64,000 bases of DNA from NCBI RefSeq assembly GCF_003369795.1, contig NZ_CP026730.1, positions 6,191,001-6,255,000 on the forward strand, written 5' to 3'. The position numbers were made by a program, and so were the translations under genes. Origin of the DNA: Streptomyces sp. CB09001 (lineage in GTDB: Bacteria > Actinomycetota > Actinomycetes > Streptomycetales > Streptomycetaceae). The number at the start of each line of letters is the position of its first letter. Position 1 is the stretch's first letter. Below are positions 7,973 to 16,130 of the stretch, piece after piece. The notes below the pieces were generated by a model. The model ran no database searches. It was given only the letters and a program-made list of their open reading frames with translations, and was not told where the DNA came from.

Positions 7973-9543
7973 GGCGCCACCGCGGCCACCACGTCGCGGT
8001 GGGCGGCGAGGAACGCCCGCAGCGGGGCCCGGTGGTACTCCTCGCTGTCCCACTCGTTCTCCAGGTTCGACGCGAGGTGGTGCTCGGCGACGAGCGCGCC
8101 CTGCCGGTACCAGCGCACGACCGGGTGCAGATAGCGGCCGTCCAGTCCGGAGACGTCGTACTGCGACCCGCGGCCCGCACTCACGTCGAAGGGATCGACG
8201 AGGTCGTGGTCCTTGCCGTACTCCAGGGTGATCACGGCGTGCGCCTCGACGTCCCCGAAGTCCCCGGCGGCGACGGCGTCCGGCACATGGGCGACCGGGA
8301 CCTCCTCGGCGTAGCGCATCGTGCCGTCCGGGGCGAGTGTCAGCAGGTCGCCGAGGACCGCGAACTGCTGCCACAGGGCCGAGGACCGGTTGACCCGGCC
8401 GATCACGGCGTCCACGGCCCGCTCCGTGGCGTCCCCCAACTCCGTCGCGGGCCACGGCTCCTGGTGGTGGCGCTGGCGCAGTCCCCGGTGCAGGGCCCGC
8501 ACCATGTAGCGGAAGCCGTGGATGAAACCGGTCGTGGCCTTCCGGAAGTCCCGGCCCTGCATCAGCGTCCCGGCGAAGTACAGGCCGGGCACGTTGACCG
8601 ACTCGCTCAGGGGCGTCAGCTCCGGGAAGCGGCCGTCGACCATCAGGTCCGGCGTACAGGTCTCGTCGAAGAGCGAGACGTCGAAGCGGAACCCGGTCGC
8701 CACGATCACCCGGTCGTAGCGCAGGTCCTTGACGACGTCCTCGTTGCGCTCGAAGGCGAACTGGACGCGGTAGCCGTCCGCGTCCCGCCGGATGTCCAGG
8801 ACGCGGCCGTCCAGGAGGGCGTTCTGGGACTTGAGCTGGTAGCTGTCCAGGAAGTTGTTGTACACCGCCCGCAGGTGTCCCACGTAGTGCGTCCGCCAGG
8901 CCATGCGCAGCGAGCCCGAGCCGGCCACATGGATGACCGCCGCGTTCTCCATCAGGTTCTCGGCGGTCTCGAACGCGGAGTTGCCCCGCCCGATGATCAG
9001 CACCCGCTGGTCGGTGTAGCCCGCCGGGTCGGTGTCGATCGTGTCGTAGCGCTCGGCCAGTTCGACGCCCGGGATCGACGGCAGGTTCGGCACGGGCATG
9101 CCGGTGGCGACGACCAGGTGCCTCGCCCGCCACTCGGTCCCGCCCTGATCGGTGACGGTGAACCCCTCGGCGTCGCGGGTGACGTGCCGCACCGCGGTGT
9201 CGTAGCGCACCCGCACCCCGGTCCGGTCGGCGAAGTCCGCCAGGTAGCGCACCAGGTCGTCGGCGGGCGGGAAGTAGCGGGGACTGTAGCGGGTGAACAC
9301 CAGCTCCGGGTCGTCGCTGAGCAGCGAGTTCCAGTCCATCCGCAGCCGCAGCTCCGGGTCGTCGTACCCGGTGTGCACCTTGTTGTTCGAGATCAGGTTG
9401 CGGTGCCGGGGGAAGCGCGTGAAGAACGCGCCCGGCACGCCGCCGCGCTCCAGGACGACGTAGTCCGCGCCGTCCCGCTCCAGGAAGGAGGCGAGTTGCA
9501 GGCCGGCGGGGCCCGCTCCGATGATGAGGTAGTCATGGCTCAT
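7969..9543 (-). CDS. FAD/NAD(P)-dependent oxidoreductase (FMO/FOXRED2-like)
   Basis: Two-dinucleotide-domain flavoprotein, 524 aa. The FAD-binding GAGPAG lies near residues 9-14 (YLIIGAGPAGLQLASFLE) and a second Rossmann motif, LIIGRGNSAFE, follows. FYADTLM-like GLYFAGTLMQGRD marks the third flavin segment. It resembles flavin-containing monooxygenases and FOXRED2-like oxidoreductases. ATG 9543 was chosen because it directly precedes the GAGPAG strand; an in-frame ATG at 9561 is possible. First gene of the four-gene minus operon, transcribed from the palindrome at 9568-9581 divergently from the ammonia-lyase. A hydroxylating or electron-supply role is inferred. Confidence 0.87.
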   Translation of the reverse strand: MSHDYLIIGAGPAGLQLASFLERDGADYVVLERGGVPGAFFTRFPRHRNLISNNKVHTGYDDPELRLRMDWNSLLSDDPELVFTRYSPRYFPPADDLVRYLADFADRTGVRVRYDTAVRHVTRDAEGFTVTDQGGTEWRARHLVVATGMPVPNLPSIPGVELAERYDTIDTDPAGYTDQRVLIIGRGNSAFETAENLMENAAVIHVAGSGSLRMAWRTHYVGHLRAVYNNFLDSYQLKSQNALLDGRVLDIRRDADGYRVQFAFERNEDVVKDLRYDRVIVATGFRFDVSLFDETCTPDLMVDGRFPELTPLSESVNVPGLYFAGTLMQGRDFRKATTGFIHGFRYMVRALHRGLRQRHHQEPWPATELGDATERAVDAVIGRVNRSSALWQQFAVLGDLLTLAPDGTMRYAEEVPVAHVPDAVAAGDFGDVEAHAVITLEYGKDHDLVDPFDVSAGRGSQYDVSGLDGRYLHPVVRWYRQGALVAEHHLASNLENEWDSEEYHRAPLRAFLAAHRDVVAAVAP

Positions 9544-9554
9544 GGCACGGAAGG

Positions 9555-9598
9555 TAGCCACGGGATTTCAGAGCGCTCTGAGATCCCCGGCCTACGTT
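9555..9598. promoter_or_regulatory. Divergent promoters around a shared palindromic operator
   Basis: Perfect palindrome TCAGAGCGCTCTGA at 9568-9581. To the right, TACGTT (9593-9598) is the likely -10 of the ammonia-lyase gene. To the left on the minus strand, TACCTT (9556-9551) is the likely -10 of the oxidoreductase operon. Each -10 begins 18.5 bp from the palindrome centre, so one bound dimer would cover both -35 regions. GTG 9605 lies 6 nt after its -10, suggesting a leaderless mRNA. Confidence 0.65.
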
Positions 9599-9604
9599 CC
9601 CGGT

Positions 9605-11158
9605 GTGCTCACACCCACGGACACCGTCCCGCTCACCGGCCCCCTGGACCTCGCCGCCCTGCGCCGCGCGGCGCTGCCCCTCACCGTCACGGTGGACGAG
9701 GAGACCCGCGCACGCGTCGAACGCGGGCGCCGTCTCTTCCACGCGCTGCGGCACGGACCCGGCGGCGCGGACCGCCCGATATACGGCGCCGACACCGGCT
9801 TCGGCGCCCTCGTCGGCTACGCCGGCCGCACCGACGACGCCGACCAGTGCGACAACACCCTGGCGCACCTCGGCGCGGGACAGGGACCGGACCTCCCGCC
9901 CGGCATCGTCCGTGCCGCCCTGCTGCTGCGCACCCGCTCCCTCGCCCAGGGGCTCTCGGGTGTGTCCGCCGGGGTGGTCGACCGGCTCGCGGCGATGTTC
10001 GCCACCACCTTCGCACCCGCCGTCCCCCGCTACGGCTCCGTCGGCGCGAGCGGCGACCTCATCCCGCTCGCCTACGCCACCCAGGCACTGCGCGGCCGGG
10101 GCCACGCCTACCTGGACGGCGACCGGATGCCGGCGGCAGACGCGCTGGCGGCCGCCGGACTGCGCCCCCTCGCCCTCGACGGACGCGACGCGCTCGCCCT
10201 GGTCAACGGCACCTCCGTCACCACCGCCGCGACCGGGCTGGCCCTCGACACCGTGCGCGCCGCGCACCGCTCGCTCACCGCGCTCACCTGCCTGCTGACC
10301 GACCTCCTCGGCTGCGACACCGGCTACCTCGACGCCGACCTGCTGCGCGCCTACGGCCACCCCGGCACCGTCGACGTGGGCGACCGGATGCGGCGGACCC
10401 TGGCGGGCGGTACGCCCTCGGGCACCCGGCCGCTGCAGGAGCCGTACAGCATCCGCTGCGCCCCGCAGCTGCTGGGCGCGGCCGAGGACGCGCTGCGCCA
10501 CGTCGACGGTGTCGTCGCCGCCGACCTCGTCGGGGTCAGCGACAACCCGCTGTTCCTTCCCGGCACCGGCACCGGCATTGGCACCGGCACCGATACCGGC
10601 ACCGAGGACGCGGCCGTGGGGAAGGTCGTGCACGGCGGGAACTTCTTCGGACAGCCCGCCGCGTTCGCCGCCGACCTGCTCGCCTCCGTCACCGCCCAGC
10701 TCGGCAACCTCGCCGAACGCCAGCTCGACCTCCTGGTGGACCCGGCCCGCAACGGCGGGCTGCCGCCGATGCTCGCCACCGAGCCCGGAGCGCAGCACGG
10801 TCTGCAGGGCGTGCAGCTGGCCACCACCGCGTTCGTGGCGGAGATCCGCCGCGCCGCGACCCCGGCCGGCATGCAGAGCCTGCCGACGAACCTGCACAAC
10901 CAGGACGTCGTCCCGTTCGGCACGCAGGCGGCCCTGCGTGCCCACGACACGGCCGAGCTGCTCGGCCTGCTGTGCGGGTCGCTCGCCCTCGGCCTGCGCC
11001 AGGCCGCCCACGCCGGAGCCCGCCGCCCCACCGCACCCCGGTGCGGGGAACTTCTGGACGCCCTCACCGAGGCGATCCCCCCGGTCGACCCGGACCGCCC
11101 GCTGGACGCGGACGTGCGAGCCGCCGACCGCCTGCTGGTCAGGTACGCCCGGCCTTGA
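9605..11158 (+). CDS. MIO-type aromatic amino acid ammonia-lyase, tyrosine-type selectivity dyad
   Basis: Histidine/tyrosine/phenylalanine ammonia-lyase family, 517 aa, removing ammonia from an aromatic amino acid to give an arylacrylate. The MIO-forming Ala-Ser-Gly lies in GSVGASGDLIPLAY. IYGADTGFG, LVNGTSVTTA, EPYSIRCAPQLLG, VSDNPLFLP and NLHNQDVVPFGT follow. By hand alignment with Rhodobacter TAL, the selectivity dyad is His-Leu (in NTLAHLGAG), as in tyrosine ammonia-lyases, not Ser-His (HAL) or Phe-Leu (PAL). A Gly/Thr-rich insert (GTGTGIGTGTDTGTED) follows VSDNPLFLP. GTG 9605 was chosen since it lies just after the promoter. Its 3' end overlaps the convergent kinase gene by 20 bp. A 2,3-aminomutase is an alternative. 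Confidence 0.85.
   Translation: MLTPTDTVPLTGPLDLAALRRAALPLTVTVDEETRARVERGRRLFHALRHGPGGADRPIYGADTGFGALVGYAGRTDDADQCDNTLAHLGAGQGPDLPPGIVRAALLLRTRSLAQGLSGVSAGVVDRLAAMFATTFAPAVPRYGSVGASGDLIPLAYATQALRGRGHAYLDGDRMPAADALAAAGLRPLALDGRDALALVNGTSVTTAATGLALDTVRAAHRSLTALTCLLTDLLGCDTGYLDADLLRAYGHPGTVDVGDRMRRTLAGGTPSGTRPLQEPYSIRCAPQLLGAAEDALRHVDGVVAADLVGVSDNPLFLPGTGTGIGTGTDTGTEDAAVGKVVHGGNFFGQPAAFAADLLASVTAQLGNLAERQLDLLVDPARNGGLPPMLATEPGAQHGLQGVQLATTAFVAEIRRAATPAGMQSLPTNLHNQDVVPFGTQAALRAHDTAELLGLLCGSLALGLRQAAHAGARRPTAPRCGELLDALTEAIPPVDPDRPLDADVRAADRLLVRYARP
10561..10606 (+). repeat. GGCACC-type hexanucleotide microrepeat inside the ammonia-lyase
   Basis: Imperfect tandem 6-bp units (ggcacc, with ggcatt and gatacc variants) encode the Gly-Thr insert of the lyase. 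The insert lies in a surface loop between two conserved motifs, so its length may vary between strains. Confidence 0.7.
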
Positions 11159-12425
11159 CCCGGCGTGGTACGAGGCGGGGAGCCCGGCCCCGGGGCGGCG
11201 GGGCGGAGACGGCCGGGGGGCCGCCCAGGGGCAGCCGGATGGTGAACCGGGCGCCCTGCCCGGGGCGTCCGGTCGCGGCGACCGTACCGCCGTGGTGCGT
11301 GACGACCTCCCGCAGCAGCGCGAGCCCCAGCCCGTACCGGCCGGTGGCCCCGCCCCGGTGGAACCGCTCGAAGAGCCGTTCCGCCTCGGCGGGGTCGAAG
11401 CCCTTGCCGGTGTTCGCGACGGTCAGCGCGACCGTGCCACGCACCCGCGCCAGGGCGACCTCGATCCGCCCGCCCGCCGGGCTGTGGCCGACGGCGTTGG
11501 ACAGCAGCTCCCCGACGGCCCGGCGCAGCGCCGACTCGACACCGTCGACGAACAAGGGGTGCGGCGGACCGTCCACGACGACGGTGAGGCGCCCCTCCCG
11601 CACCCGGTCCGCCTCCTCCGCGACCACCGCACGGGCCAGTGCCACCAGGTCGACCGGCCGGTGCTCCGACGGCCGCGCCGGACCCGCCGCGAGGCTCGCG
11701 GACAACAGCAGGTCGTCCAGCACCTCGCCCAGCCGGCCGGCCGAGCCGACCAGCCGCGTCAGCCCGTCGCGGTGCGGGGCCGGCATACCCTGCGCCGCCG
11801 CCTGCCGGGCCAGCAACTGCGCCCGTGTGTACACCTGGGTGACCGGGGTGCGCAGCTCGTGGCTGGCGTCCGTGACGAACCGGCGCTGCCGGGTGAGCGC
11901 CTCGGCCAGCGGGGACACCGCGAGCCGCCCGAGGACCACTCCGGTGACCGCCGCGGCCAGCAGGCCCACCAGCTCGGCGACGCCCAGCGCGAACCACAGG
12001 TGCCGACGGTCGGCCAGCTGGAACCGCAGGTCGAGCACCGCCTGCACGACCTTCCCGTCCGCCCTGACCTGCGTACGCACCAGGTACTGGGTGTCGTCGC
12101 GCCGCACGGTGCGTTCCACCGGCTCGTGGGTCCGGCGGACCCGCCGCATGTCGGTCTCCACGGGGAAACCGGCCGGGGCGTTGGCCAGCGGGGTCGCGCC
12201 GCGCGCGAACAGCCAGGTGCACACCGGCGGACTGGACAGGTCGCCGCGCTCCGCGCCGTAGCGCAGCTCCCGCCACACCTGGTCGCTCTGCGCCCGCGCC
12301 ATGACGGTGTCGGCGACCCCGCCGACGACGGTGACCAGCAGGGTGATGATCACGCCGGTCAGTACGGCGACGCGCAGACGGGCCCGGCGGACGGCCGCCC
12401 GTTCCCCGGACGCCGACGCGCTCAC
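11139..12425 (-). CDS. Membrane sensor histidine kinase (HisKA/HATPase)
   Basis: Sensor kinase, 428 aa, GTG 12425 overlapping the response-regulator stop in GTGA. A transmembrane segment near residues 20-40 (VLTGVIITLLVTVVGGVAD) and a second around 185-205 (LWFALGVAELVGLLAAAVTG) enclose an extracytoplasmic sensor of about 140 residues. Then come FVTDASHELRTPVTQV with the phosphoacceptor His, LLSNAVGHSPAGG (N box), and NTGKGFDP and YGLGLALLREVV (G boxes). It is second in an operon with the OmpR-type regulator upstream. Its 3' end overlaps that of the ammonia-lyase. It may control the metabolic cluster, but the cluster palindrome is not a typical OmpR-family tandem site, so this is open. Confidence 0.9.
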   Translation of the reverse strand: MSASASGERAAVRRARLRVAVLTGVIITLLVTVVGGVADTVMARAQSDQVWRELRYGAERGDLSSPPVCTWLFARGATPLANAPAGFPVETDMRRVRRTHEPVERTVRRDDTQYLVRTQVRADGKVVQAVLDLRFQLADRRHLWFALGVAELVGLLAAAVTGVVLGRLAVSPLAEALTRQRRFVTDASHELRTPVTQVYTRAQLLARQAAAQGMPAPHRDGLTRLVGSAGRLGEVLDDLLLSASLAAGPARPSEHRPVDLVALARAVVAEEADRVREGRLTVVVDGPPHPLFVDGVESALRRAVGELLSNAVGHSPAGGRIEVALARVRGTVALTVANTGKGFDPAEAERLFERFHRGGATGRYGLGLALLREVVTHHGGTVAATGRPGQGARFTIRLPLGGPPAVSAPPPRGRAPRLVPRRVKAGRT

Positions 12426-13102
12426 AACGCCCCCAGGCGGTAGCCCAGTCCGTGCACCGTGCGCACCACCTGCCGGCCGAGCTTGCGGCGCAGGTAGTAG
12501 ACGTAGGTGTCGACGATGGAGGAGGCGGGTGCCTCCTCGAACACCAGCCGGCGCAGGTCCGCCCGGGTGTGGACGGCGTCGGGGTGCGAGGCGAGCACCC
12601 ACAGCAGGGCGAACTCCCGGGCGGCGAGCGCGATCCGCTCGCCGTCCGCCGACTCGACCTCGCGCGGGCCGATGTGCAGGCGCCCCGAACCGATCCGCAG
12701 GACGTCACTGCCCTCCAGGGAACGCCGGCACAGTGCCCGTAACCTGGCGCCGAGTTCGTCCAGCTCGAACGGTTTCACCAGATAGTCGTCGGCGCCGGCG
12801 TCCAGGCCGTCCACCCGGTCGTGCACGGTGCCCATCGCGGTCAGCATCAGGGCCGGGGTGCGGACCGCGCGGCTCCGCAGCCGGCCCAGCAGGTCGAGGC
12901 CGTCCAGCACCGGCAGCCGCCGGTCGACCACGAAGACGTCGTACTGCCGGGTGAGACCGAGGTGCAGACCTCGTTGGCCGTCGGTCGCGACGTCGACCGC
13001 GTAGCCCTCGTCCCGCAGCACGTCGGACAGCATGCCGACCAGCTCCCGGTCGTCCTCTATCAGCAGCAGCCGCCACGGGTCCCGCGCGAGCTCCTGTGTC
13101 AT
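12422..13102 (-). CDS. OmpR/PhoB-family response regulator
   Basis: Response regulator, 226 aa. Receiver domain: LLLIEDDRE (acidic pocket), VFVVDRRLP (phosphoacceptor Asp), LTAMG, YLVKPF (conserved Lys). C-terminal winged helix: ALAAREFALLWVLASHPD to VVRTVHGLGYRL. ATG 13102 was chosen because AGGAG lies 5-6 bp upstream; a GTG six bases earlier would overlap that site. It is co-transcribed with the sensor kinase (4-bp overlap) and forms the regulatory edge of the ammonia-lyase/P450 cluster. Target genes are unknown. Confidence 0.92.
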   Translation of the reverse strand: MTQELARDPWRLLLIEDDRELVGMLSDVLRDEGYAVDVATDGQRGLHLGLTRQYDVFVVDRRLPVLDGLDLLGRLRSRAVRTPALMLTAMGTVHDRVDGLDAGADDYLVKPFELDELGARLRALCRRSLEGSDVLRIGSGRLHIGPREVESADGERIALAAREFALLWVLASHPDAVHTRADLRRLVFEEAPASSIVDTYVYYLRRKLGRQVVRTVHGLGYRLGAL

Positions 13103-13208
13103 GTCCACTCCTCTTCAGCCCCGCATCGGCCTCAACGCCCGTGTGGCACAAGGAAGTTCCCGGTACGGTGAGTGGTGGCGGGCGCGTGAACAGGAGGTGG
13201 CCGGCGGG

Positions 13209-13375
13209 TCAGGCGTGGTTCCGGGCGCGCCCCTCGAGCTCCTCGATGCCGTGGTTGAACTCGACCATCAGGGTGAGGAACTGCCGGGTGCGCTCCTCGT
13301 CCCAGCCCGCCGCCTCGATCAGCCGAGCGGCCCCCGCCCGGCTGATGGCCCGGTCGGCCGGCCCGCGAGTCTCCT
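13209..13375 (-). pseudogene. 3' remnant of an unidentified minus-strand gene at a deletion scar
   Basis: The minus-strand frame ends in a plausible helical C-terminus (AARLIEAAGWDEERTRQF, then HGIEELEGRARNHA) and a TGA at 13211-13209. Upstream of about 13375 the same frame is only the antisense of an SDR gene, so its 5' part is missing. I do not recognise the family. Together with the truncated SDR in head-to-head orientation, this looks like a divergent gene pair whose middle, with both starts and promoters, was deleted. Confidence 0.4.
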
Positions 13376-13934
13376 CGTCTCCGTCAACTACTTCGGTGCC
13401 GTCGGACTGCTCGAGGGGCTGCGGCCGGTGCTGGCCGCCGCGGGGGAGTCCTCCGTGGTGCTCGCCTCCTCCAACTCCACCACCACACAGCCCGGCTGGG
13501 ACCCGAGGCTGGCCGAGACCTGCCTGGCGGGCGACGAGGAGGCGGCCAAGGCGCTCGCCGACGCCCAGGCCGACGAGGGAGGCGTCCTCACCTACCCGGC
13601 CACCAAGGCCGCGATCGCCTACTACACCCGCACCCGTGCGTCCGACTACATCGCGGACGGCATCCGCCTCAACGCCATCGCGCCGGGCTTCATCGACACC
13701 CCGATGACCCGGGCGGGCCGGAAGGACCCGCGGATCGCCGCCGGCATCGAGGCGTTCCTCCGTTCCGTTCCGGCGGGTCGGGCGGGCACACCCGAGGAGG
13801 TCGCGGAACTGGTCCTCTTCCTGCTGTCCGCCAAGTCGGGTTACTGCGTGGGAACGCTGATGTTCTGCGACGGGGGTCTGGATGCCCGGCTGCGCGGCCC
13901 GGACTGGCCCAAGGTGCGTACGCCGCAGATGTGA
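13376..13934 (+). pseudogene. 5'-truncated short-chain dehydrogenase (3-alpha-HSD-like)
   Basis: About 186 codons of an SDR are readable from SVNYFGAVGLLEGL to the stop at 13932-13934. The catalytic YxxxK is present (TYPATKAAIAYYTR), then LNAIAPGFIDTPMT and the C-terminal AELVLFLLSAKSGYCVGT. The N-terminal Rossmann TGxxxGxG and NAG motifs are absent. Upstream sequence in frame is not SDR-like but is the antisense of another gene remnant. Without the cofactor half the product cannot be active, so this is a deletion product. A long in-frame reading from 13032 exists but has no believable start context. Confidence 0.75.
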
Positions 13935-13953
13935 GACAGCCGACGGTGGCGCG

Positions 13954-13970
13954 ATTGGCATCGATAACAT
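13954..13970 (+). promoter_or_regulatory. LacI-type operator upstream of the beta-galactosidase gene
   Basis: ATTGGCATCGATAACAT is a quasi-palindrome centred on ATCGAT. Its exact 17-bp reverse complement lies at 16123-16139, before the LacI-family gene. It sits about 70 bp before the GH35 start, where a CATAGT-like -10 follows (about 13979-13984). Repression by the LacI protein is inferred. Confidence 0.75.
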
Positions 13971-14038
13971 GATCTGCCATAGTCGCAGCTACCGATGGCC
14001 GGTCCGGGTTCCCGCGCCACCGCTGTCAAGGAGGCACT

Positions 14039-15826
14039 GTGCAGCGATCCGCCCTCACGTACGCCGACGGCACCCTGCTGCGCGACGGGCAACCGCACCG
14101 CCTCCTGTCGGGCTCGCTGCACTACTTCCGGGTCCACCCCGAGCAGTGGGCCGACCGGCTCCGACGGCTGGCCGCCCTCGGACTGAACACGGTCGACACC
14201 TACGTCCCGTGGAACTTCCACGAACCCACCGAAGGCGACGTCCGCTTCGGCGGCCCCCGCGACCTGGCCCGCTTCCTGCGGCTCGCCCAGGACGAGGGGC
14301 TGGACGTCGTCGTCCGGCCGGGCCCGTACATCTGCGCCGAATGGGACAACGGCGGCCTGCCCGCCTGGCTGACCGGCACCCCCGGCATGCTGCTGCGTAC
14401 GTCCCACGGACCCTTCCTCGAAGCGGTCGACCGGTGGTTCGACGAGCTGATCCCCCGGGTCGCCGGGCTCCAGACCCGCCGGGGCAGACCGGTCGTGGCC
14501 GTGCAGATCGAGAACGAGTACGGCAGCTACGGCGACGACCACTCCTACGTGCGCCACATCCGCGACGCCCTCGTCGCCCGGGGCATCACCGAACTGCTCT
14601 ACACCGCGGACGGACCGACCCCGCTGATGCAGGACGGCGGAACCCTGCCCGGCGAACTGGCGGCGGCGACCTTCGGCTCCCGTCCCGCCGAGGCCGCGGC
14701 GCTGCTGCGCTCGCGCCGGTCCGGGGAGCCCTTCTCCTGCGCCGAGTTCTGGAACGGCTGGTTCGACCACTGGGGGGAGAAGCACCACGTCCGGTCGGCG
14801 GCGAGCGCGGCCGGGGACCTCGGCGGCATCCTCGACGAGGGCGGCTCCGTGAGCCTCTACATGGCGCACGGCGGCACCAACTTCGGGTTGTGGGCGGGCG
14901 CCAACCACGACGGCGGCGGCATTCGGCCCACCGTCACCAGCTACGACTCGGACGCCCCCGTCGCCGAGAACGGTGCCCTGACCCCGAAGTTCTTCGCCCT
15001 GCGGGACAGACTGACCGCGCTCGACGGCGCCGCACCCCGACGCCCGCTGCCCCCCGACCCGCCGCTGCTGGCCCCCCGTGACCTGCCGGTCACCCCGCGG
15101 GCCGCCCTGCTCGACGCGTTGCGCGCGGCCGCGGAACCGGTGGCCGCCCCGCTGCCGCTGAGCTTCGAGGAACTGTCCCTGGCCTCCGGCCTGGTGCTCT
15201 ACGAGGCCGCACCGCTGCTGCCCCCGGGGGACCACGAAGTCACCGTCACGGGCCTGCACGACCGAGCCCAGGTGTTCGTCGACGACGCACCCGTCGCCGT
15301 ACTGGACCGCGAGAGCGCCTCGTTCACCGTCTCCGGTTCCGGAGCGCCGGTCCGGCTCGCGCTGCTGGTGGAGAACCAGGGGCGGATCAACTACGGCCCG
15401 TTGCTCGGCCAGGGCAAGGGCATCCTCGGCGGCGTCCGGGTGGAGCGGCGGCTGGTGCACGGCTGGACGATGCGTCCGCTGCCGCTCGACACCTGGACGC
15501 CCGGGGACACGGCACGCGCCGGGCAGGCGGCCCCCTCGGACGGCCGGGCGGGCTTCGCCACCGCGGTCCTGTCGGTGGCCGAGCCCGCGGACACCTTCGT
15601 CGCGCTGCCCGGATTCGGCAAGGGATTCCTCTGGGCCAACGGCACCCTGCTGGGCCGCTACTGGGAGATCGGACCGCAGACCACGCTCTACCTGCCCGGC
15701 CCGCTCCTGCGCCCCGGCGACAACACCCTGACCGTGCTGGAACTGGAACGCCTCGGCGACCGAATCGCCCTGCACGACCGCCCCGACCTCGGGCCGTCGC
15801 ACGAGTACGTCGAGACCTTCGACTGA
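14039..15826 (+). CDS. GH35 beta-galactosidase
   Basis: Retaining beta-galactosidase releasing terminal galactose from oligosaccharides, 595 aa. GTG start with a GGAGG ribosome site 5-6 bp before it. No signal peptide, so probably cytoplasmic. Motifs: GSLHYFRVHPEQW, RPGPYICAEWDNGGLP (GH35 signature), acid/base Glu in VQIENEYGSYGDD, nucleophile Glu in CAEFWNGWFDHWG, and MAHGGTNFG. The C-terminal beta-sandwich region has LLVENQGRINYG and GKGFLWANGTLLGRYWE. Length matches the compact bacterial GH35 class. An operator identical to that before the downstream LacI gene implies substrate-controlled expression. No sugar transporter is adjacent, which is unusual for such a pair. Confidence 0.93.
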   Translation: MQRSALTYADGTLLRDGQPHRLLSGSLHYFRVHPEQWADRLRRLAALGLNTVDTYVPWNFHEPTEGDVRFGGPRDLARFLRLAQDEGLDVVVRPGPYICAEWDNGGLPAWLTGTPGMLLRTSHGPFLEAVDRWFDELIPRVAGLQTRRGRPVVAVQIENEYGSYGDDHSYVRHIRDALVARGITELLYTADGPTPLMQDGGTLPGELAAATFGSRPAEAAALLRSRRSGEPFSCAEFWNGWFDHWGEKHHVRSAASAAGDLGGILDEGGSVSLYMAHGGTNFGLWAGANHDGGGIRPTVTSYDSDAPVAENGALTPKFFALRDRLTALDGAAPRRPLPPDPPLLAPRDLPVTPRAALLDALRAAAEPVAAPLPLSFEELSLASGLVLYEAAPLLPPGDHEVTVTGLHDRAQVFVDDAPVAVLDRESASFTVSGSGAPVRLALLVENQGRINYGPLLGQGKGILGGVRVERRLVHGWTMRPLPLDTWTPGDTARAGQAAPSDGRAGFATAVLSVAEPADTFVALPGFGKGFLWANGTLLGRYWEIGPQTTLYLPGPLLRPGDNTLTVLELERLGDRIALHDRPDLGPSHEYVETFD

Positions 15827-16130
15827 CGCCCCGGGCGGACGGCGGCCGTGTGCGCCCCGCCTCCGTGCCGGCCGGCGGGGTGAGGAGCCAGGTGGTGCGC
15901 TCGGTCGCGCCCGGCGGCAGCCCCTGGAAGGCGATGCCCACGTTGTCGGCGTCGGCGGACTCGTGGGTGGTGAAGGTCGTGATGTACTCACCGGGCACTC
16001 CCGGGCTCAGCTAGGTGCCGGACGGCGCCGTGACACCGGCGCAGGCGGCCCCGGTGTCCGCCTTGCCCAGGTCGGTGACGGTGAAGTCGTCGAGGACGAG
16101 ATCGGCGCCTCGGACGCTGAGGATGTTATC
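15827..16130 (-). pseudogene. Decayed fragment of a probable secreted protein
   Basis: On the minus strand one frame reads RGADLVLDDFTVTDLG and ends AGVTAPSGT at a TAG (16013-16011). The same frame continues protein-like beyond it (EYITTFTTHESADADNVG, then AFQGLPPGATERTTWLLTPP) before becoming the antisense of the GH35 end. This looks like an internal or C-terminal piece of a carbohydrate-binding or hydrolase protein with one nonsense codon and no start. It begins at the LacI operator, so a regulon member may have been lost here. Family not recognised. No other gene is seen in 15827-16121. Confidence 0.35.

Noticed and set aside
7768..12261. 1497-codon + strand open frame
   Set aside because: Overlaps five well-supported genes. 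Its translation is low-complexity Arg/Pro sequence typical of antisense high-GC frames.
11139..13102. The two-component system as proven regulator of the TCAGAG palindrome
   Set aside because: OmpR-family regulators usually bind direct repeats, and the palindrome is absent from the region before the regulator gene. The link stays a hypothesis.
13032..13934. Intact 300-codon SDR gene starting at 13032
   Set aside because: The first about 115 codons overlap the response-regulator start and the antisense of another remnant, and lack the Rossmann motif. Only the part from about 13376 is SDR.
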